Of a stretch of 27,722 bases of DNA, positions 15,007 through 23,596 are shown one piece after another (positions within the stretch are counted from its first letter, which is position 1; each line of letters starts with the position of its first letter). The position numbers and the translations under genes are program-made. Where the stretch lies: contig JABAAV010000004.1 in assembly GCA_014238595.1 (NCBI GenBank), positions 1-27,722 of the forward strand, written 5' to 3'. A model generated the notes under the pieces. It was not told the origin of the DNA. It ran no database searches and worked only from the letters and a program-made list of their open reading frames with translations. Source of the DNA: Myxococcales bacterium (GTDB lineage: Bacteria; Myxococcota_A; Polyangia; Haliangiales; J016).

Positions 15007-15276
15007 ATGAGTGTTTCAGCGATCCGCAAAAGTGAGGTCATCAATCAATATAAAACGCATGGTACGGATACAGGTTCACCTGAAGTTCAAGTATCATTGC
15101 TTTCACAACGCATTGCTTATTTAACAGAGCATTGCAAAACGCATAAAAAAGACCATCACTCACGTCGTGGTTTATTACAAATTGTTAGTCGTCGCCGTAG
15201 TCTTCTGGTCTATTTAAAACGTATAGATGCAGAACGTTATCGCACCTTGATCAAATCACTTGGAATTCGTAAATAA
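15007..15276 (+). CDS. rpsO: 30S ribosomal protein S15
   Basis: S15 binds 16S rRNA early in assembly of the 30S platform. The 89-residue product has the normal length and the conserved sequence DTGSPEVQVSLLSQRI, then HKKDHHSRRGLLQIVSRRR, which carries the His, Asp and Ser residues that contact the rRNA three-way junction, then YLKRIDAERY and LGIRK at the C-terminus. It sits between infB and pnp, the conserved rpsO-pnp order. A purine-rich stretch (AGAGAAGATAAA) precedes the ATG. The leader contains a candidate regulatory hairpin, and a short hairpin follows the stop codon. Confidence 0.98.
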   Translation: MSVSAIRKSEVINQYKTHGTDTGSPEVQVSLLSQRIAYLTEHCKTHKKDHHSRRGLLQIVSRRRSLLVYLKRIDAERYRTLIKSLGIRK

Positions 15277-15285
15277 TTTTTTGAT

Positions 15286-15302
15286 AATGCTGTTGTAGCA
15301 TT
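15286..15302 (+). repeat. Short hairpin in the rpsO-pnp spacer
   Basis: AATGCT at 15286-15291 and AGCATT at 15297-15302 form a perfect 6-bp stem with a 5-base loop, 10 bases after the rpsO stop. A T-run precedes rather than follows it, so it is not a normal terminator. In E. coli the rpsO-pnp spacer contains a terminator and an RNase III processing hairpin; this small stem is much weaker, so a comparable role is only a possibility. Confidence 0.35.
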
Positions 15303-15355
15303 GCCATCATTTGAGAAACGAAACGAATTATCTAAAAAAACAGAGTGAATGTGAT

Positions 15356-15385
15356 TTGAGAATTGTTAATTTTATTAGATGTAAT
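15356..15385 (+). promoter_or_regulatory. Candidate internal promoter before pnp
   Basis: TTGAGA (15356-15361), an 18-base spacer and TGTAAT (15380-15385) match the sigma-70 consensus at 5/6 positions each. The predicted start at about 15392 would fall inside the AAGGAG ribosome-binding site (15388-15393) and clip it, which argues against a standard role unless initiation occurs a few bases earlier. Confidence 0.3.
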
Positions 15386-15400
15386 TAAAGGAGAATACAA

Positions 15401-17530
15401 GTGAGTTTTATTTCTGAAACTGTCCAAATAGGTGACAAAGAAATTGTTATTGAAACAGGTAAATGGGCAAAACAAGCAAGTGGTTCTATAGTCATTCGTC
15501 TTGGTGACTCAATGTTACTTGTTACTGCAACTGGTGCGAATGAGGCACGTGAAAACATGAGCTTTATGCCGCTTTCATGTGAATACAAAGAGAAAGCTTA
15601 TGCGGCAGGTAATATTCCCGGTGGTTTTTTTAAACGCGAAGGAAGACCTACGGACACAGAGGTTTTGTCTTCAAGATTGATTGATCGATCGTTGCGTCCT
15701 TTGTTTCCATCATCGTGGCGCGTAGAAACTCAAGTGATTGCTCAGACAATTAGTTTTGATTCCGTCAATCCTACAGATGTCTTAGGCATTATAGGTGCTA
15801 GTGCTGCTTTGTATTGTTCTGATTTAATCTGGGATGGACCGATTGCCGCTGTTCGAGTCGGATATATTGACGGTAAACTCGTGGCATTCCCTACATTTGA
15901 TGAAATTAGTCAAAGTGAAATTAACATGGTTGTTGCTTGTTCACGCGATGCCATCATGATGGTTGAAGGGGATATGAAAGAAGTTTCAGAATCTCTTTTA
16001 ATTGATGCTTTAATGTTTGCACATGAATCAGTGCAACCTTTAATTGCTGCTCAAGATAAAATACAAAAAGCTGTTGGCAAACAAAAAAGAACACATCAAG
16101 AACCAGAAATTGATGCACAGTTAATGGCTAAAATCAAAGAACAGTCTTGGAGTAAACTAGAAAAAGCTTTTTCTATAAAATCCAAACACGAACGTTATGC
16201 TGAACTCGACAAAATCAAATCACAATTGCTGGAAGATTTTTGTAGTGAAGGCAATGAGTACGAACATAACAAATCGGATGTTTCAGAAGCATTTGGTTCA
16301 ACTAAAGCCAATTATGCAAGAAAACAGACTATTGAACAAAAACAGCGTGTTGATGGCAGAAAACCTGAAGAAATTCGTCCAATTTCATGTGAAGTTGATG
16401 TTCTGCCTATGGCACATGGTTCTGCCGTATTTACTCGTGGAGAAACTCAAGCTCTGGTTGTTGCGACATTGGGTACAACCCAAGATGAACAACGTATTGA
16501 TACGTTACGTGATCGTGATTTGAAAAAGAGATTTATGTTGCATTATAATTTCCTTCCCTTTTGTACAGGAGAAGCGAAACCTATTCGTGGAACAAGCCGT
16601 CGTGAAGTGGGACATGGTTGTTTAGCTGAACGTTCGGTACAACAAGTCATGCCTTCATCTGATAAATTCCCATATACGGTTCGTGTGGTGTCTGAAATCT
16701 TGGAATCTAATGGATCATCTTCTATGGCATCGGTTTGTGGTGCATCACTGGCATTAATGCAAGGCGGTGTACCTTTAAAAACACCTGTAGCCGGTATTGC
16801 AATGGGATTGATGAAAGAAAACGATGACTATGTGATTTTGTCGGATATCCTTGGTGATGAAGATCATATTGGTGATATGGACTTCAAAGTAACGGGCAGT
16901 AAACACGGTGTATGTGCGTTACAAATGGATATTAAAGTTAAAGGCTTATCACGTGATATTCTAGAACAAGCCTTGGAACAAGCACGTCAAGGACGACTGC
17001 ATATTTTAGACTGTATGGCATCAGTGCTTGATGCACCGCATGAAGAATTAGCACCACATGCCCCTCGTATTACAAAAATTCAGATTAATCCGAATAAGAT
17101 TCGAGATGTTATCGGCCCTGGTGGTAAAACAATTCGCGCTATTATCGAACAAACTGGTGCCCAAATTGATATCACTGATGATGGTTCTGTAGAAGTTGCT
17201 TCTACCAGTGAGCGATCCTTGGAACAAGTGATCGATTTAATTCAAGGGCTTACAATGGAACCTGAAATCGGTCAATATTACGACGGTGTGGTCAAACGAG
17301 TGGTTGATTTTGGTGCATTTGTTGAAATCATTCCTGGTACAGACGGCTTAATACATATTAGCGAACTCGCACCTGATAGAATCAAAACTGTCACTGATGT
17401 TTGTGATGTAGGCGATGAGATTTGCGTCAAAGTGATCAATGTCGATAAAGATGGAAAGATTCGTTTGAGTCGAAAAGCTGTTCTTGAAGAGTCTGCTGAT
17501 CCACAAGATGTGTTGAGCTTACTTAATTAG
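15401..17530 (+). CDS. pnp: Polyribonucleotide nucleotidyltransferase (PNPase)
   Basis: PNPase degrades RNA 3' to 5' by phosphorolysis and acts in the degradosome of many bacteria. The start is GTG at 15401 with a strong AAGGAG 7 bases upstream; the first residues (SFISETVQIGDKEIVIETGKW) fit the family. The 709-residue product, close to the 711 of E. coli, has a first RNase PH domain (GNIPGGFFKREGRPTD, LIDRSLRPLFP) and an all-helical linker. The second, catalytic RNase PH domain follows (RGTSRREVGHGCLAERSV, SNGSSSMASVCGASLALMQ, DILGDEDHIGDMDFKV with the catalytic Asp residues). A KH domain (IRDVIGPGGKTIRAII, about 567-582) and an S1 domain (from about 625) end it. It follows rpsO by 124 bases. 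Confidence 0.97.
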   Translation: MSFISETVQIGDKEIVIETGKWAKQASGSIVIRLGDSMLLVTATGANEARENMSFMPLSCEYKEKAYAAGNIPGGFFKREGRPTDTEVLSSRLIDRSLRPLFPSSWRVETQVIAQTISFDSVNPTDVLGIIGASAALYCSDLIWDGPIAAVRVGYIDGKLVAFPTFDEISQSEINMVVACSRDAIMMVEGDMKEVSESLLIDALMFAHESVQPLIAAQDKIQKAVGKQKRTHQEPEIDAQLMAKIKEQSWSKLEKAFSIKSKHERYAELDKIKSQLLEDFCSEGNEYEHNKSDVSEAFGSTKANYARKQTIEQKQRVDGRKPEEIRPISCEVDVLPMAHGSAVFTRGETQALVVATLGTTQDEQRIDTLRDRDLKKRFMLHYNFLPFCTGEAKPIRGTSRREVGHGCLAERSVQQVMPSSDKFPYTVRVVSEILESNGSSSMASVCGASLALMQGGVPLKTPVAGIAMGLMKENDDYVILSDILGDEDHIGDMDFKVTGSKHGVCALQMDIKVKGLSRDILEQALEQARQGRLHILDCMASVLDAPHEELAPHAPRITKIQINPNKIRDVIGPGGKTIRAIIEQTGAQIDITDDGSVEVASTSERSLEQVIDLIQGLTMEPEIGQYYDGVVKRVVDFGAFVEIIPGTDGLIHISELAPDRIKTVTDVCDVGDEICVKVINVDKDGKIRLSRKAVLEESADPQDVLSLLN

Positions 17531-17536
17531 GATTTC

Positions 17537-18004
17537 ATGGTGCGTGATTCAGTATCGTTGCAGATTAAAAAGCTTCGTGATGATGTAGTATTGCCGAAAT
17601 ATATGTCCGAAGCGGCATCAGGCATGGATTTGTCCGCAGCGCTTGATGCACCTATTGACATAAAACCTCATGAACGTATTTTAATTCCTACAGGTATTGC
17701 CGTTGCGATTCCGTTGGGATTTGAAGGGCAAGTTCGACCTCGATCAGGCATGGCATTATCCCATGGTCTCACTGTTCTCAATGCTCCAGGGACTATTGAT
17801 GCTGATTATCGTGGCGAGATTAAAGTATTGTTAATAAATTTGAGTCAAGAATCAATCACAATTACATCTAAGCAACGCATTGCACAACTTGTCATTGCTC
17901 CAGTCACCAGAGTCGATATTGTGACGGTTGATGAAGAACTTCCTTTGACACAACGAGGTTCTTTGGGATTTGGATCAACTGGCTCTGATCATAAAAATTC
18001 ATAA
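17537..18004 (+). CDS. dut: dUTP pyrophosphatase (Dut)
   Basis: Dut hydrolyses dUTP to dUMP and pyrophosphate, keeping uracil out of DNA and feeding dTMP synthesis. The 155-residue product matches the trimeric family with all five motifs in order: ASGMDLSA (I), RPRSGMALS (II), LNAPGTIDADYRGEI (III, with the catalytic Asp), QRIAQLVIAPV (IV) and RGSLGFGSTG (V, the mobile phosphate-binding arm). AGGA overlaps the region just after the pnp stop and 5 bases before the ATG, so translation is probably coupled to pnp. The stop lies 2 bases before purB, placing dut between the RNA-metabolism block and the purine block. Confidence 0.97.
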   Translation: MVRDSVSLQIKKLRDDVVLPKYMSEAASGMDLSAALDAPIDIKPHERILIPTGIAVAIPLGFEGQVRPRSGMALSHGLTVLNAPGTIDADYRGEIKVLLINLSQESITITSKQRIAQLVIAPVTRVDIVTVDEELPLTQRGSLGFGSTGSDHKNS

Positions 18005-18006
18005 CG

Positions 18007-19311
18007 ATGATTTCTAGATACAGCCGCGAATCGTTAACTCATATTTGGTCTGATCAAAACAAATATGACACATGGCTTTTGATAGAATTAGCTGTCTGTA
18101 GATATATGGAAAAAGAAGGTTCTGTACCTCAACATACCGCATCAATTATTGAAAAAAACACGAAAGGCAAACTGTCTGTAGAACGGATTTTAGATCTTGA
18201 ACGAACCGTTAAACATGATGTCATTGCATTTTTAACGCATGTTGAAGAACTGTCTGGCGATGAAGGTCGATGGCTTCATTTGGGAATGACTTCATCGGAT
18301 ATCCTTGATACTTCTTTCGGAATTAGATGTAGAGATGCCCTGTGTATTATTGAAGAGGGTGTTTCATCATTGCGTGATGTTTGTTTAGCACGTGCCCGTG
18401 AACATAAACACACACCAATTGTAGGACGTTCACATGGTATTCATGCAGAACCAACAAGCTTAGGACTAACGTTTGCTCGATGGTATGCAGAGCTTGGTCG
18501 TGTCAATGAACAGATTACTAATGCACGTCAAAACATTTCTGTTGGGAAAATAGCTGGAGCTGTTGGTACATATGCTACGATATCTCCAACAATCGAATCT
18601 GAAGTGCTGTCGTCTTTAGACTTAAATCCTGAAACAGTGCCGACGCAGGTTGTTGGTCGTGATCGATACGCTTTGGTAACGAATGCTTTAGCATTATTAG
18701 GGTCGGTTATAGAACAAATGGCTGTTACGATCAGACATTGGCAGAGAACTGAAGTCGGAGAAGCCGAAGAAGGATTTTCTTCAGGGCAAAAAGGATCGAG
18801 TGCAATGCCACACAAACGCAATCCTATTGCTTCAGAAAATATAACAGGTCTTGCAAGAATGCTTCGTATGTATGCTGGAGCTGTATTAGAAAATGTCGCA
18901 CTATGGCATGAACGAGATATTTCTCATTCTTCAGTAGAACGTGTCGTGTTTCCTGATGCGACTACATTGGCTGATTATATGATAACTCGCTGCAAAGATT
19001 TGTTGCAGAATCTTGTTATTCATTCGGATCGGATGCGCAACAATTTAGAAATCACCGAAGGAATGGTGTTCTCTCAAGCAGTGTTACTTGCTTTGATAGC
19101 TAAAGGTAAATCACGACAAGAAGCGTATGTCATTGTTCAGCGTGCAGCATTTACAGCATGGGATGACAAGAAACAATCATTTAAAGAATTGCTAGAAGGA
19201 GATAAAGATGTCACGGATCTTCTTGGACAAAATGATATAGATAAATTGTTTGATGTCGATAATTATCTGAGACATGTTGATTTGATTTATCGAAGAAGCA
19301 TTGGAGAATGA
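18007..19311 (+). CDS. purB: Adenylosuccinate lyase
   Basis: PurB removes fumarate from SAICAR in de novo purine synthesis and from adenylosuccinate in AMP formation. The 434-residue product belongs to the fumarase/aspartase superfamily and has the length of the B. subtilis-type enzyme. It shows LTHVEELSGDEGRWLHLGMTSSDILD near the N-terminal third, GRSHGIHAEPTSLGLTFA with the catalytic His, and the signature loop GSSAMPHKRNPIASEN with the catalytic Ser. The ATG is 2 bases after the dut stop. It heads a purB-purQ-purL-purF run; the purC and purS genes often found after purB are absent here. Confidence 0.96.
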   Translation: MISRYSRESLTHIWSDQNKYDTWLLIELAVCRYMEKEGSVPQHTASIIEKNTKGKLSVERILDLERTVKHDVIAFLTHVEELSGDEGRWLHLGMTSSDILDTSFGIRCRDALCIIEEGVSSLRDVCLARAREHKHTPIVGRSHGIHAEPTSLGLTFARWYAELGRVNEQITNARQNISVGKIAGAVGTYATISPTIESEVLSSLDLNPETVPTQVVGRDRYALVTNALALLGSVIEQMAVTIRHWQRTEVGEAEEGFSSGQKGSSAMPHKRNPIASENITGLARMLRMYAGAVLENVALWHERDISHSSVERVVFPDATTLADYMITRCKDLLQNLVIHSDRMRNNLEITEGMVFSQAVLLALIAKGKSRQEAYVIVQRAAFTAWDDKKQSFKELLEGDKDVTDLLGQNDIDKLFDVDNYLRHVDLIYRRSIGE

Positions 19312-19346
19312 AAACTGTATATTGCGAGTAATTTTCAGGAGAACGT

Positions 19347-20018
19347 TTGCACGTTGGTGTTGTAAAATTTCCAGGAGGGCATTGTGATAGAGATGTTATG
19401 TATGCCTTGAATTTGTTAGACATTCCTAGCCAATGGATTTGGCATAAAGATACTTCAATTGGAAACATTGATGCTGTTGTTTTACCAGGAGGGTTTACTT
19501 ATGGGGACTATGATGCCGTAGGACAGAAGGCAGCCGATGCTCCAATTATGGGCGCCATTAAATCCTTTGCTTCAAAAAATGGCCCTGTTTTAGGAATCTG
19601 TAATGGCTTTCAAATTCTTTGTGCCGCTGGGTTGTTGCCAGGAAAATTAATGCGCAATGTTCAGAACAGATTTCAATGCGCTGATAGTAGATGCATTGTT
19701 GAACGACGAACTACATTGTTTACGCGTGGTATTACAAATCAAAAAACGTTGAATATTCCGATTGCACATGGTTTTGGACAATATACATATTCTAACATTG
19801 ACGATCTTGAAAAGAACAATCAAATTGTATTTCGTTATGATACAGAAAATGTGCAACCATCTAAAAACAATCTCAACTCAACAAACAACATTGCAGGTGT
19901 TTGTAATAAACAAGGCAATATTGTTGGTATGATGCCTCATCCTGAACGAGCATGTGAATCCGATCGTGGAAGTCAATCTCGTGATGGACAATCTATATTT
20001 TTATCATTGTTAGTATAA
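19347..20018 (+). CDS. purQ: Phosphoribosylformylglycinamidine synthase glutaminase subunit (PurQ)
   Basis: PurQ releases ammonia from glutamine and passes it to PurL for FGAM formation. Translation almost certainly starts at the TTG at 19347: it gives MHVGVVKFPGGHCDRD, which aligns with the family N-terminus, and AGGAG (19337-19341) lies 5 bases upstream. The 223-residue class I amidotransferase has the oxyanion region GGFTYGDYDAVGQKA, the nucleophile Cys in LGICNGFQIL and the His-Glu pair in GMMPHPERACE. All catalytic residues are present. It sits 35 bases after purB and 4 bases before purL. A PurS bridging subunit, normally needed for the separate PurQ-PurL complex, is not encoded nearby. 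Confidence 0.95.
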   Translation: MHVGVVKFPGGHCDRDVMYALNLLDIPSQWIWHKDTSIGNIDAVVLPGGFTYGDYDAVGQKAADAPIMGAIKSFASKNGPVLGICNGFQILCAAGLLPGKLMRNVQNRFQCADSRCIVERRTTLFTRGITNQKTLNIPIAHGFGQYTYSNIDDLEKNNQIVFRYDTENVQPSKNNLNSTNNIAGVCNKQGNIVGMMPHPERACESDRGSQSRDGQSIFLSLLV

Positions 20019-20022
20019 AAGA

Positions 20023-22209
20023 GTGCAAGACAATTGTCACAATGGTCCATCAAAAGGACTGACTGAAACGGAGTATCGTCAGATATGTGAAGGCTTAGGT
20101 CATGCTCCTAATGAATTGGAATTAGGCATGTTTAATGCTCTTTGGAGCGAGCATTCTTCTTATAAATCATCACATCATTATCTTAACAAACTAAAAGATA
20201 TTAAAAGTCCCCATGTATTATATGGTGGAGGATATAATGCCGGTGTTGTCGATATTGGTGATGGTAAGGCTGTAGTTTTTAAAGTTGAAAGCCATAATCA
20301 TCCATTACAGATTAATGCCTATGAAGGTGCAGCAACGGGTGTTGGTGGTATTTGTCGCGATGTTCTCGCCATGGGAGGAAATCCCATGGTTTTGATAGAT
20401 TATCTTTGTTTTTCAGATCGTCAGTCAGAGATTTGTCAAGAAACAGTTCAAGGTGTTGGAGGATATGCCAATGCGATTGGTATACCTACAGTGAGTGGTG
20501 TTATTACATTGGATAACAATTACACACAGATACCACTTCTCAATGTGTTTTGTTTGGGAATCGCAGATCAAGCGTATTTATATACTCATGCATTGCAAGG
20601 TGTTGGAAATGTCATTGTTTGTCTTGGTAGAAAAACAGGTTCTGATGGCATGCATGGTTCAACAATGGCATCACAATCTTTTGAAACGACTCAAAAGCCT
20701 CTTCATTCTGCAATACAAATATCAGATCCGTTTATGGGACGTTGTTTAATAGATTTGTTTGCACATCTTATTCCAACCAAGATGTTTGTAGCTATTTCGG
20801 ATGTGGGTGCAGCGGGTATTACAGGTGCTCTGTCTGAAATGGCGGTCAAAGGCAATCAAGGTATCATGATCGATTTAGAAAAAATCCCCAAACAACATGA
20901 TTCTCTATCACCATATGAATTAATGCTTTCTGAAACACAAGAACGGATGCTTGTTGTTATTCGTAAAGAAAAAAAGTCTGAGTTGTTTAATGTTTGTAAA
21001 GAGTGGGATGTTCCTGTGGAAGTCATTGGAGAAGTCACAGATAGTAAAAACATACAGGTGTTTTTAGGAGAAAAACTTTGTGCTGATGTTCCAATAGCTT
21101 TGTTGAAACACAATGTTGCTTCTGTCAAAAAAACTAGAGCATCAAGTTATATTAAAAACAAATCGAAAGACTTTTATCTGTCCTCGTTTGATTTGTGTCG
21201 TGATGTTGAAACACGGTTGCATTCAATGTTGAGTTTCAAAAAACTATGTTCAAGGCAAGATGTTTATCGGAATTATGATTATGATGTTGGACATCATGTT
21301 GTTTTTCGTCCAGACATGTCAGATGCAACAGTGGTTCGTGTTGATGATCAAATGAGTAAAGCGGTTGTTATTGGTGTTGCTTCATCGAAACATCAAGCGT
21401 CTGTCAATGCATATCAAAACGCATGCCTTGCAGTTATAGAGAGTTATTCACGTGTTGTTGCATCAGGCGGAAAACCTTTGGCAATGACCAATGGATTGAA
21501 TGCAGGCAGCCCTGAAAAGCCAGAAGTTATGTGGCAGTTCGAACAAATGATTGATGGTATGGCTGAAACATGTCAGGCACTTTCAATTCCAGTTGTATCG
21601 GGCAATGTGTCATTGTATAACGAAGTTGATGGCAATGCCATTGATCCTACGGTGATGATAGGTATGGTAGGTGTTTCCGAGCATTGGAAAAACACATTGT
21701 CTAATTGTTTTCAGCAGGAGGGTGATTGTATTGCTGTGATTGGGAGATTGGATGGTGATTTAAGCGGATCTGTTTACGAAGAATGTATACATGATACGTT
21801 TCAAGATAAAACATATGAGATATCTTGTGATGAAGTTAAAGATGTCTGTGCTGTGTTAGATGAAACTTATTCCTTATTACATAGTGTCTGTGGAATTTAT
21901 GATGGAGGATTGTTATTTGGCTTAGTCGCTTCTGCACTTCAATCGAACTATGCTCTGGATATCCAACTGCCACAACTAGACAGCTCAAAACTCCAAGAGG
22001 AACTGTTGTTTGGTGAAGCTCCTGCACGTTTTTTGGTTTCTTTTTCTCCTAATAACGAACAACAAATTTCTTCAATAGCAAAAAAAGTAGGGTTCAATGT
22101 TTTAGGAACAGTGATTAACAATAATGAAATACAACTCACAATGAAAAATACTAGTATTAATATGTCAATCAACGCTCTACGAGAAGCATGGACAGCTCAT
22201 ATCAATTAA
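20023..22209 (+). CDS. purL: Phosphoribosylformylglycinamidine synthase subunit PurL (small type)
   Basis: PurL uses ATP and PurQ-derived ammonia to convert FGAR to FGAM. The GTG at 20023 is the only start that includes the conserved N-terminus, since an in-frame stop lies just upstream and the first in-frame ATG is inside the core (MFNALWSEH). No Shine-Dalgarno sequence is evident, so coupling to purQ, 4 bases away, is likely. The 728-residue product contains ALWSEHSSYKSS with the catalytic His, VFKVESHNHPLQINAYEGAA, GVGGICRDVLAMGGNP, TGSDGMHGSTMAS, a second AIRS-like half with GGKPLAMTNGLNAGSPEKPE, and VVSGNVSLYNE. Several positions that are normally Cys, Arg or Phe in these motifs are replaced (WSEHC to WSEHS, TGRDG to TGSDG, NCLNFG to NGLNAG). 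Confidence 0.93.
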   Translation: MQDNCHNGPSKGLTETEYRQICEGLGHAPNELELGMFNALWSEHSSYKSSHHYLNKLKDIKSPHVLYGGGYNAGVVDIGDGKAVVFKVESHNHPLQINAYEGAATGVGGICRDVLAMGGNPMVLIDYLCFSDRQSEICQETVQGVGGYANAIGIPTVSGVITLDNNYTQIPLLNVFCLGIADQAYLYTHALQGVGNVIVCLGRKTGSDGMHGSTMASQSFETTQKPLHSAIQISDPFMGRCLIDLFAHLIPTKMFVAISDVGAAGITGALSEMAVKGNQGIMIDLEKIPKQHDSLSPYELMLSETQERMLVVIRKEKKSELFNVCKEWDVPVEVIGEVTDSKNIQVFLGEKLCADVPIALLKHNVASVKKTRASSYIKNKSKDFYLSSFDLCRDVETRLHSMLSFKKLCSRQDVYRNYDYDVGHHVVFRPDMSDATVVRVDDQMSKAVVIGVASSKHQASVNAYQNACLAVIESYSRVVASGGKPLAMTNGLNAGSPEKPEVMWQFEQMIDGMAETCQALSIPVVSGNVSLYNEVDGNAIDPTVMIGMVGVSEHWKNTLSNCFQQEGDCIAVIGRLDGDLSGSVYEECIHDTFQDKTYEISCDEVKDVCAVLDETYSLLHSVCGIYDGGLLFGLVASALQSNYALDIQLPQLDSSKLQEELLFGEAPARFLVSFSPNNEQQISSIAKKVGFNVLGTVINNNEIQLTMKNTSINMSINALREAWTAHIN

Positions 22210-22219
22210 CTCATTAATC

Positions 22220-23596
22220 ATGTGTGGACTTTTTGGTATTTATGAACATTCTAATGCTGTTGCTTTAACAGAAACAGCATTGAAATTATTGCAACATCGT
22301 GGTCAAGAATCAGTTGGTATTGCATCTTCTGAGCATGGAAAAATTTCCCATATATCAGGTATGGGAATGGTTTTAGATGTTTTGACTTCTCAAAAAACAA
22401 AACAAATACAGGGTAATACTTCAATAGGACATGTTCTTTATTCAACATCGGGAACGTCTACTGTTCAACATGCACAGCCTTTTGTGTTTGATTCGAAATA
22501 TGGTCAAATTGCATTGGCACACAATGGTCATTTAACTAATGCGACAGTCCTTCGTGAAGAATTAGAAAAAAATGGTGCCGTCTTTCAATCCAATAGTGAT
22601 ACGGAAATCATTGTACATCTGTTAGCACAATCATCGGAAAAAAATACCATCGATCGATTTTTGTCAGTGTTTAAAAAACTTGAAGGGGCGTATAGTTTGC
22701 TTGCGTTAACCGAAGATTCATTGATTGTCGCACGTGATCCATATGGGTTTCGTCCTCTCTCAATGGGGATATTGGATGGAAAAACAATGGTTTCATCGGA
22801 AACTTGCACATTTTTGCCTCTGGGAGGGGATTTTGTGCGAGATGTCAATCCAGGTGAAATGATTGTAATCAACGAGCACGGTATCAAAATCAGCACCATT
22901 AAAAAGATTTCTAAACCTGCCTATTGTTCCTTTGAATCCATCTATTTTGCACGACCAGATAGTCTTCTTTATGGCAATAATGTTTATGCTGTTCGAGAAA
23001 GATTGGGTAAATATCTTGCACAAAAACATCCCATAAAAGCAGATGTTGTCATCGGTGTGCCAGATTCAGCATTACCAACAGCATTAGGTTATGCTCAAGA
23101 ATCAAACATTCCTTATTCAATAGGTTTTGTTCGATCGCCTGATATTGGAAGGACGTTTATTGAACCAAACAGTGAAATTCGTCGAAATATTATGCCGATC
23201 AAACTACGTCCTATACAAAGAAATGTAGAAGGAAAATCTGTTGTTTTGGTAGATGATTCTTTAGTACGTGGGACAACGATGAATGTCGTTGTTAATTTGT
23301 TAAAAGAAGTTGGAGCACGAGAGGTTCATGTTCGTATTTCATCACCTCCAATGATTGCTTCATGTCATTATGGTATCGACACGTTGATTGATGATGATTT
23401 GATTGCTTCTCGATGTTCTATTGATGAGATCATGGATTATATCATGGCTGATTCTTTGGCTTATTTATCAACGCAAGATATGCTCAAAGCACTTGACCTA
23501 GAAAAGAGATCATTGTCTTATTGTACGGCTTGTTTCACAGGGGAATATCCCAAAGAAGCTCAGCCTGATCTAGTGAATTTAAAATGTCATCCTTAA
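22220..23596 (+). CDS. purF: Amidophosphoribosyltransferase
   Basis: PurF catalyses the first committed step of purine synthesis, making 5-phosphoribosylamine from PRPP and glutamine. The 458-residue product starts MCGLFGIYEH, so removal of Met exposes the catalytic Cys directly with no propeptide. The glutaminase domain includes LLQHRGQESVGIA and LAHNGHLTN. The PRPP site is VVLVDDSLVRGTTM. Four cysteines at residues 236 (AYCSFESIYFARPDS), 382 (SCHYGIDT), 435 and 438 (CTACFTGEYP) match the 4Fe-4S ligands of the B. subtilis-type enzyme almost position for position, implying an oxygen-sensitive cluster. It starts 10 bases after purL, and its last 13 bases overlap the start of prfB. Confidence 0.97.
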   Translation: MCGLFGIYEHSNAVALTETALKLLQHRGQESVGIASSEHGKISHISGMGMVLDVLTSQKTKQIQGNTSIGHVLYSTSGTSTVQHAQPFVFDSKYGQIALAHNGHLTNATVLREELEKNGAVFQSNSDTEIIVHLLAQSSEKNTIDRFLSVFKKLEGAYSLLALTEDSLIVARDPYGFRPLSMGILDGKTMVSSETCTFLPLGGDFVRDVNPGEMIVINEHGIKISTIKKISKPAYCSFESIYFARPDSLLYGNNVYAVRERLGKYLAQKHPIKADVVIGVPDSALPTALGYAQESNIPYSIGFVRSPDIGRTFIEPNSEIRRNIMPIKLRPIQRNVEGKSVVLVDDSLVRGTTMNVVVNLLKEVGAREVHVRISSPPMIASCHYGIDTLIDDDLIASRCSIDEIMDYIMADSLAYLSTQDMLKALDLEKRSLSYCTACFTGEYPKEAQPDLVNLKCHP

